Part shown: one piece after another, positions 58,029 through 64,000 of the stretch
Numbering within the stretch: position 1 is the first letter of the stretch
How the letters are laid out: the number at the start of each line of letters is the position of its first letter
Source of the DNA: Eutreptiella sp. 'Long Island Sound 2002'
Lineage: Eukaryota > Euglenozoa > Euglenophyceae > Eutreptiales > Eutreptiaceae
Direction of reading: 5' to 3'
NCBI GenBank assembly: GCA_964036045.1
Contig: OZ038383.1
Span: 65,353,725 to 65,417,724, forward strand
DNA: 64,000 nt
Position numbers and translations under genes: made by a program
Notes under the pieces: model-generated
Databases searched by the model: none
What the model saw: only the letters and a program-made list of their open reading frames with translations
Told to the model about the DNA's origin: nothing

Positions 58029-58821
58029 GAAGGTTTCCAAGTGATTTCAACACTGTGTGTTTGTTGTGCCTCCCCTGCTGCTTGCTGCTGGTGTAGGGGT
58101 TCTTGCTGCTTGTTTTTGATGAAGAAAATGTTTTATTTGCTAAATTACAACCAATCCAGGATAACCCAAGCCAGAGATAAGCAAGTAGACTAAAAATCAG
58201 GATCAGAGCATGAAGGGCTGCAGTGACAAAGAGTTAGATAAAAAACCTATCAACAATAGACCACAGCAATTAGCATACATTGCAACTCAGGATGACATTT
58301 TTTACACGTTTGAGAAATACTGATGGGAAAACTGCCCCAAGGGCTCACTCTCATCCACAGTGCCATCTTGAGATGTGCACTGTTTGTTTTTTGGTCCCAT
58401 AGATGCTGAGGTGGCAAGGCATGTGGCGATGAGGTCACTGCCATGTCACATGGGATATTCCTACTTAGCTAGGCTGACTTGGTATTGAACCCAGGACCTC
58501 TCAAAAAGAGGTGCCCCAGCCCCCTAGGGTGCATACCACTAGGATAGCTAAGAATTCATGATAAAACATACATAACTTCATAGGCTCTGCCTTCAGTATA
58601 TCAGTGCCTCAGCAACCCGGGAAAAGATATTTTACTGCCTATAGCTTGGGGATAAAGGGGTCCACACCACATCCTGATTTAGTGTTTGGTTCCATAGGTC
58701 AAAATGTGTTATCAGCAATTTTGGTTGGCCCAATACTAAGAGAAAAATGCAAGACTGCTTAGAGCACCTCTAATACAACTAAAGCATACCCTAAAGCATT
58801 GGAAAAGAACTTTTTCTTACT
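58028..58821 (-). repeat. 5' LTR of element 3, intact site
   Basis: It is 794 bp and aligns with 50,938-52,088 after removal of the MITE. It retains the empty insertion site ATAGCTAA at 58,544-58,551. No obvious TATA box can be assigned with confidence. Confidence 0.9.
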
Positions 58822-58826
58822 AAGAG

Positions 58827-59376
58827 GAACCCAACCTGGGTGCTGCATTGGCGGCACCGAAAGCCAACTTTGGGTTTCCTGATCTGAAGAAGGCCCCCCC
58901 CTCACATGTGGGTGACACACCTGAAGCTGAAATGCAGGGCTATGACCTGGCTGCACTGCCGCCACTGGCCATCACAGCCCTCGCACTCTAGATGCTACAG
59001 GTGCTACAAGTGGTTGGGGCAGGTGTACGAAGGCCATCGCTACGGCAAACGTTCAGATCGAATTCCCGGTGTTCAGTCCCAAGGAACTGCTCAAATGAGC
59101 TGAGGATTTCTCTGATTCCAACCTACCCACAGTGCAAAAGCACACTACTGAAAAAGTCGTGCAACAAGAATTTCATGCAGCAGCAAGTGAAAACCACTGT
59201 AAGTAAACGCTCCAACCGCAGAGACTTCCTGAAAAGGCTGGAACAAATGTATCTAGTCTATGAGAGAGACTTGAGTGTCCGTACAGAATTCTAAGAGCTG
59301 CCAATGCTCCCCGGATTTCTCACAGCTGCCCGTATTTCCGAGTTTGTGGCGCGGGTAAATTTGAATTTCAAAGTAA
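58827..59376 (+). pseudogene. gag: gag fragment of a related retrotransposon, plus strand
   Basis: Plus-strand peptides include GAALAAPKANFGFPDLKK, then after several frame breaks DFLKRLEQMYLVYERDLSV, a stop, ELPMLPGFL and ARISEFVARVN. The last three match the element 3 gag blocks (VLVALERQYLTYETDLSI, NLPMLPNN, GRVSELLADLE) in order. It lies outside the LTR of element 3, in the opposite orientation, and may be the right half of the target into which element 3 inserted. No other domain of that element is seen to the right. Confidence 0.75.
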
Positions 59377-61129
59377 GAATCAAAAACTCCATGCGGGGTT
59401 GGAGCTTGAGGAATCCGCCGCTCTCCAAAAGAGCCATGTGTCATGTTGTCAACATGGAAACATTGCATGTTGGCCTTCTCATGCATAAGGTATCATCCGG
59501 CGAGGGCGTGGCACTTGTGGCGTGCAACAAGCGCCAGCGGTAAGTCACTCGGGTGACACCATCACCTTACTGATGCTAATGTTCATGTCTGTTGTGTGCT
59601 GGTAGTTGTTCCCTATCGTTACGTGCCTCGTGCGGTTGGTAGGAACCCTAGTAGGAGGCCTAGTGGGAACCTGCTTCCTGGCCAGGAGGACCTGGTGGGA
59701 ACATCGGTAGGGACATCGTCTCGGGCCAAGAATGGTTGGTGGGAACCCCGTTCCTACTACTGGGAGCCCAGTAGAAAGGCCGTTCTTGGGTTTCGGGGGG
59801 GGGGTTGAAAAAATACTCAAGAGGTTACTTTTGCCCGAAATTTGGAGTTGTGCAGCTTAAGTGCACCAAAAGGGTCCCGCGTGCATGGAGAAAGTAGTAT
59901 GCCGTGGCATGGGTATCTACTTCCCAAAAAGTGGTAGGACGGAGGGTTGCTAACAAATGCCGCCTGTAACGCACCCCATGCCGCAGGCGGGCCCAAGTAT
60001 TTCTGCTGTACCTCGGCCAAACAAAGTAAGGGGGACATGAACAAGCAGACGTTCAATCACAGCGTGCGATAGGCATCGGTGCTAGCATGCACACAGAGAC
60101 AACCAGGGGGTGGCAAGGGGAGGCGATAGCGGGATAAACCTCGGGTGCAGCCCGTTGTGTCCTGTCAAGTGACACCAAATTGGTGGCAAGTGCGGCAAGA
60201 GAATCGAAGATGCCGGTGGTGAAAACAAGTGATGAAGCCAAACGGGGTTGAGCACAAGTGGGGGAGCGGTCCGGCAAGCCAACCAACAGCGGCAAAAGGT
60301 GTGAGAATGCAATGCAATGCGCGATAATGCAACCACGGGCGATACAACCTACAGCTGCAAAAGGTGCGACAATGCACCGCGCGACAATGCAACCACTGAG
60401 GCAACGAGAAATGTCCTTCCTGAAATTTCTCCTTTTCCGGATATTACTGAAGCGGTATGGGGTGCTTCACCCATACCCGCTGCACAGCCTGTGGCGCTCT
60501 TCGCCAGGCTGGATCAGGAATTTTCCTGGTGATGTTACGGCATCTCGATTTCTGTGGGATTTTCGTAAAATACCCCAGAAATCGTTATTTTTCGTCATTT
60601 TTCGGCTGGCGACGACAGTCGTCGCCTGCGCAACGCAGCTCCAGATCGAGGATTTTTTTCTCAATTTCTAAAGATTTTAGGCAATTTTATTATTGTTTTA
60701 TCGTTTTTAGAAATAAAAGATTATACCGTGACCTTTTTCGCGGCGTTCCGCGAAGGTCAATTTTTGCAAAAAAAGTCACGTTCACGCATTTTTCAAAAAA
60801 TCCTGAGGCGATCCCAGGAATCGCCCAGGCGCCCATGGTGTGGCCCAACAGTGGGCCTTTTCATATGTAGGTTGAATTGGCACAGAAACGCGTCGTGTCG
60901 GCTACGCGACGCGTTGGGGGGAGACACGCGAAATGAGTGTTTTTGACTCAAAAATCACTATATTTCATTGTTTTTCGCCCAAAAACCACTGTTTGGCCCA
61001 GTTTGGGCAGGATCTCAGTGGAGATCCTGATGGCGACGCCTCGTAGCCGTCAGATTTTCTGATGGCGGCGACGCCGTCGCCTTCATTTCGTCTTCTTTTT
61101 TATGCTATTTTATAGTATAGAATTGTTAC
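59377..61129. other. Intergenic sequence with a cluster of hairpins
   Basis: No gene recognised. Short repeats of AATGCAACCAC/GCGACAATGCA type occur near 60,300-60,400. Four GC-rich inverted repeats lie close together: 60,730-60,757 (GACCTT...CGCGG with a 3-base bulge), 60,842-60,857 (GGCCCA-ACAG-TGGGCC with a short loop), 60,888-60,914 (ACGCGTCG/CGACGCGT) and 61,067-61,081 (GGCGAC-GCC-GTCGCC). Confidence 0.6.
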
Positions 61130-61948
61130 TTGTACACATTACTTGTCTACATGTTTTCTTTGTCTACATATACCTTCATCTCTTGCCCAGGACGCCAGAT
61201 TGTGTCATGGCCGAGGCAAGGATCACAGAATTCTTTGGACAATCCTGAATTCGAGTTCAAGTCTTGGATTTCATGGGTTTGGGGTCGTGCATGCCAAGGG
61301 AAGCTTGGAGGTTGCCGAGGTTGCCCTCCCCCAAAATGCTTCATTACACAACCTGCAGACATTTTGGCAGGGTATTCGAAGGGTGGCATGATGCGCAGTG
61401 GCCTTTCAAGCAGCGATGTGTCTGTTATTACAACCGATGAAGCTTCCCAAATTGTTAATGCATGCAGTCAGATGCAGCTGCAGCACCAGCGCTGCTTTAC
61501 CCACTCGATGAACCGATGTGTTATGTACGGACCTGGACTGACTGGTACTGCAAATGCTGATCTGAGGCGTATTCAAGAACTGATGGGAAAGTGCCAGCGA
61601 ATCTTGACGTTTGTGAATTCCACCACGAAAGCACAAAAGCTTTTTGTGCAGGCTGGCAAGCAACAATCCGAAACCTTTACTACACTGAAACAAGAGGTTA
61701 CTACACGCTGGAACAGTTCGTATGCAATGCTGGAACGTATCCTCAAGAACCAGAAGATCCTGGGGTCTGCCTTCCCGGACAACTCATTTGAACAGACCAG
61801 GCAGTCCTTGGTACCAACAGTGAGTGAATTTAGCAGTACTCGTTGGCTGTGCAGCCTACTTGCTCCCTTTGCATATTGCACGAACCTCTTGGAAGGGGAA
61901 ACATACATTACAGCCCGCCTTGGCACTGCTGTTGTGCGGCAGCTTTGA
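61130..61948 (+). pseudogene. hAT-superfamily transposase fragment
   Basis: hAT transposases cut and paste DNA with an RNase H-like catalytic core. Counted from 61,130, the peptide shows VITTDEASQIVNACSQM (99-115, the region of the second catalytic Asp), RCFTHSMNRCV (121-131, the usual CxxHxLN block), EVTTRWNSSYAMLERIL (189-205, the diagnostic TRWNSTYxML block) and TRWLCSLLAPFAYCTNLLEG (237-256) followed by YITARLG, the typical LxPFxxxTxxL region. All are in the standard order. The N-terminal 60 residues do not look like a BED zinc finger, so the 5' part is lost, and the frame stops at 61,946-61,948 before the C-terminal dimerisation region. Confidence 0.9.
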
Positions 61949-62533
61949 TCAGAGCTTCTTCTGGACGTGTTGGAGATCTGGAGGGATGGGAGTGCAGTGG
62001 AAAAGCTACACTGGGCAGAGGTCTGTGTACAATTTGACACTTCCACAACGTGTTACTTCAGTCTGCTTCTTGTTGCATTCCACAGTGTTGTCCAGGACCG
62101 TTTGGTTCACATCTCTTTGGATCAGCATGCATTTTGTTGACTTTGCGCCCGCCTGTGTGTTTGGGGCGATTGCATTCCTAAGGATGGTTGCCTGTTCCAT
62201 CACTTTGCTGCTCTATGCTTCAACAGTTGTTTTCACCGCGCTTTTGTCATCAGGGGGCACGTGCCGGCAATCATGAATCAACCGGTTAGCATGCTCGTAA
62301 CTGGAGGTTAAGAAGCTTGCGAGCAGTGCTGAGTATGATTCATGTTGCCCACCACAAAACCACATTTATGTCTCCAATGCCACATGTTGTTTGCTCCAGT
62401 GGCGCCTCGGATCTTTAACCATTTGTCGCATCTTCCAATCAATAAGTGTCTTCACAAAGCAAAGGATCTTGGGGATGGTACGCTCGCAAGCAGGGACATA
62501 CCCGCCGCAAAAGTCTCCAATGTCTTCTCGTGA
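61949..62533 (+). pseudogene. Degraded continuation of the hAT transposase
   Basis: The same frame as the transposase continues with stops; the first stretch (SELLLDVLEIWRDGSAVEKL) is helical as expected after the PF block. A final open piece at 62,342-62,533 follows. The C-terminal hAT dimerisation motif (with its Trp and Pro signature) is not clearly present. No terminal inverted repeats of the parent element were found. Confidence 0.45.
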
Positions 62534-64000
62534 GGTGTGAAAAGAGAGCTGAAGTGGATTTCGCAAACTTCATCACGCAAACCCGCAGCACAGGCACTTA
62601 ACACGACCGTGATGTAGATGATTAAGGTGGCTGTAGATGAGGCTGCGGCGTGGTCCAGGACTGGATGCAGAAGCAGACCATGGTGAACAGATTCCGGTTT
62701 CTGCTTGTTCTTCGGGCTTTGCCAGCTGTGCCTGCTCATCTTTGTTCAGCCAGCATCGTCCATACTGCAGCTTCTGCTGCATATTGTTTGTACTGTTGGT
62801 CACTCGGATAATAGCATTCTTCATTATGCTCAACAGAAGCTCTGAACGCACCCAGGGATTTGCCTTTTGGCTACTTGTCTGAGGGCTTTTAGAACTCGAC
62901 AGTGGCTCCGAACAGTTTTCTTTTGACAGCAGGAGGAACACCACTTCAGAAACATCCTGCTATTTGGATAGAAACACCAGTGTTTCTCTGTTTATCCAGG
63001 ATCTGAACATAATCTGACAGCGGCATGGTGGTGCAGGGTAGGCCTGTAATGAAGAAATGAAACACAAAAAACAAAGATTAAATAATCATGGAAAGATGTT
63101 TTTTGTGAAATAAATTGGTGCAGCAGCATATTGAAAGGTGCAGAGAAACATTTGCGCTGAGTTGGCAGCGAGTCACATCTGGTGCACGTGCTGCAGCTCA
63201 GGTGCACGTCCTGCACTTCCGGTGCATGCGCTGCATCTGTGGATAGAAAAACATTTTTTCTCCAATTGGAGCAAGAAAATTTGGGCAATTCTAAATACAA
63301 TGGAACAGAGATACGGATCTTCATTTTGTGTGATACTTTCCCCGCAGGAACTGGCAGTTACAAACAGCTAAACTGTGTACAGCAATCAGCAATGGTAAAA
63401 TCAAAAGGACAATCCAGAGTTTCATTCATTTTCAGAAAAATGAGCACAATTCCTACGATGACAAGAGTTTGATTTTCGTTTGAACGAAAATGAAACTCAA
63501 ATGTTTTTTGTTTCATGAATATCGAAACATTCGACGGTCATGCACCACTCTACGTTGCCCGCACCGTACGGTGCCTTTTTCTATTGTTCCCTATTACTAA
63601 ATAAGGCATGGCGTGCATATCTTTTGCATTTCACTTGCGCACCTCTGCCTAAACTGACATAATCGATTCATTTCTCGTGAGACGAAATGCGTTGCAACCG
63701 CATGACTGTTCTCTGCATTGCTATGTTATCTGTTTGTGTGAGTTGCAAGTCAGTTCAGAGATGTGACTCAATTATTGGAAAGAAATTGAGTTTTGATTGT
63801 GGTACGGACACCATGGTGAATCTCAAGCTCAAATTGATTTCAATGATTGCAGGATGAAGTGAAGATGGCTGTACGCTTTGGTTTGCCTTTCCTTCCCTTT
63901 GTGATATCGAGATATGGTCATGATGGGTCACCACACTCCATGGTGGGACCCATGTTATGGCATGAAAGGTTCATTTTTGTTCTGTTCATGATGTCCGTTT
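62534..64000. other. Anonymous terminal sequence
   Basis: Minus-strand open pieces at 62,573-62,944 and 62,452-62,739 carry no motif I recognise. The remainder is AT-rich with no gene visible. Confidence 0.4.
63465..63498. repeat. Near-perfect 16-bp inverted repeat
   Basis: Arms at 63,465-63,480 and 63,483-63,498 pair at 15 of 16 positions around a two-base loop (GAGTTTGATTTTCGTT on the left). It could be a transposon end, a recombination footprint or a structured transcript; nothing around it decides. Confidence 0.8.

Larger units (their letters stand above)
50933..58826 (-). mobile_element. LTR retrotransposon (element 3) delimited by 5-bp target duplication
   Basis: The element lies on the minus strand between AAGAG (50,933-50,937) and AAGAG (58,822-58,826), a 5-bp target duplication as usual for Ty3/gypsy. 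Inside are two direct repeats of about 790 bp (LTRs), a primer-binding-site candidate touching the right LTR, gag, the tail of RNase H, integrase, chromodomain, a long non-coding 3' region and a polypurine tract touching the left LTR. Protease, RT and most of RNase H are absent, so this is an internally deleted, non-autonomous copy. LTR ends are AG...CT on the element strand rather than TG...CA. The LTRs differ by many substitutions, so the insertion is old. Confidence 0.9.

Overview
The window is eukaryotic and repeat-dominated. It holds several Ty3/gypsy-type LTR retrotransposon remnants, two with chromodomains, a hAT-type transposase remnant, a small hAT-like non-autonomous element, a very GC-rich satellite array and long stretches without recognisable genes. 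I see no operons, rRNA, intact tRNA or ordinary housekeeping gene. An alga or other protist with a large repeat-rich nuclear genome fits, but the sequence alone does not name a taxon.

Layout. (1) 1 to about 6,000, plus strand: a decayed chromovirus-type Ty3/gypsy element whose 5' end lies outside the window (gag, protease, RT, RNase H, integrase, truncated chromodomain, probable polypurine tract and 3' LTR). (2) 7,893-14,564, minus strand: a second, more decayed Ty3/gypsy-like element (gag with a canonical CCHC knuckle, protease-like segment, long linker, RT) with no integrase found. (3) 16,888-21,184: a GC-rich 2,047-bp unit present twice in tandem, whose end grades into satellite-like sequence. 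(4) 21,185-41,060: a tandem array of about 208-bp monomers, roughly 78 copies, each carrying a perfect GC hairpin and usually two canonical G-quadruplex motifs. The array is split at one hairpin by a foreign segment of about 3.6 kb (24,465-28,070), which contains a 110-bp tandem repeat and an unrecognised open frame that runs off its right end into the satellite. Two segmental duplications, of 5 and about 8 monomers, are visible in the right part of the array. (5) 41,061-46,207: anonymous sequence with a strong strand-composition switch near 44,310. (6) 50,933-58,826: a third LTR retrotransposon, minus strand, fully delimited by a 5-bp target duplication, two LTRs, a primer-binding-site candidate and a polypurine tract. 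It has lost protease, RT and most of RNase H by internal deletion but keeps gag, integrase and a chromodomain. Its left LTR carries a 359-bp hAT-like element with an 8-bp target duplication, and the right LTR preserves the empty site. (7) 58,827-59,376: a gag fragment of a related element on the opposite strand. (8) 61,130-62,533: a decayed hAT transposase.

Nothing here looks like a cooperating set of host genes. The story is one of element insertion, decay, nesting and satellite expansion, as expected of a heterochromatic or subtelomeric/pericentromeric region. The best candidates for something not already described are the hairpin-plus-G4 satellite, the insertion exactly in its hairpin, and the unrecognised protein inside that insertion.
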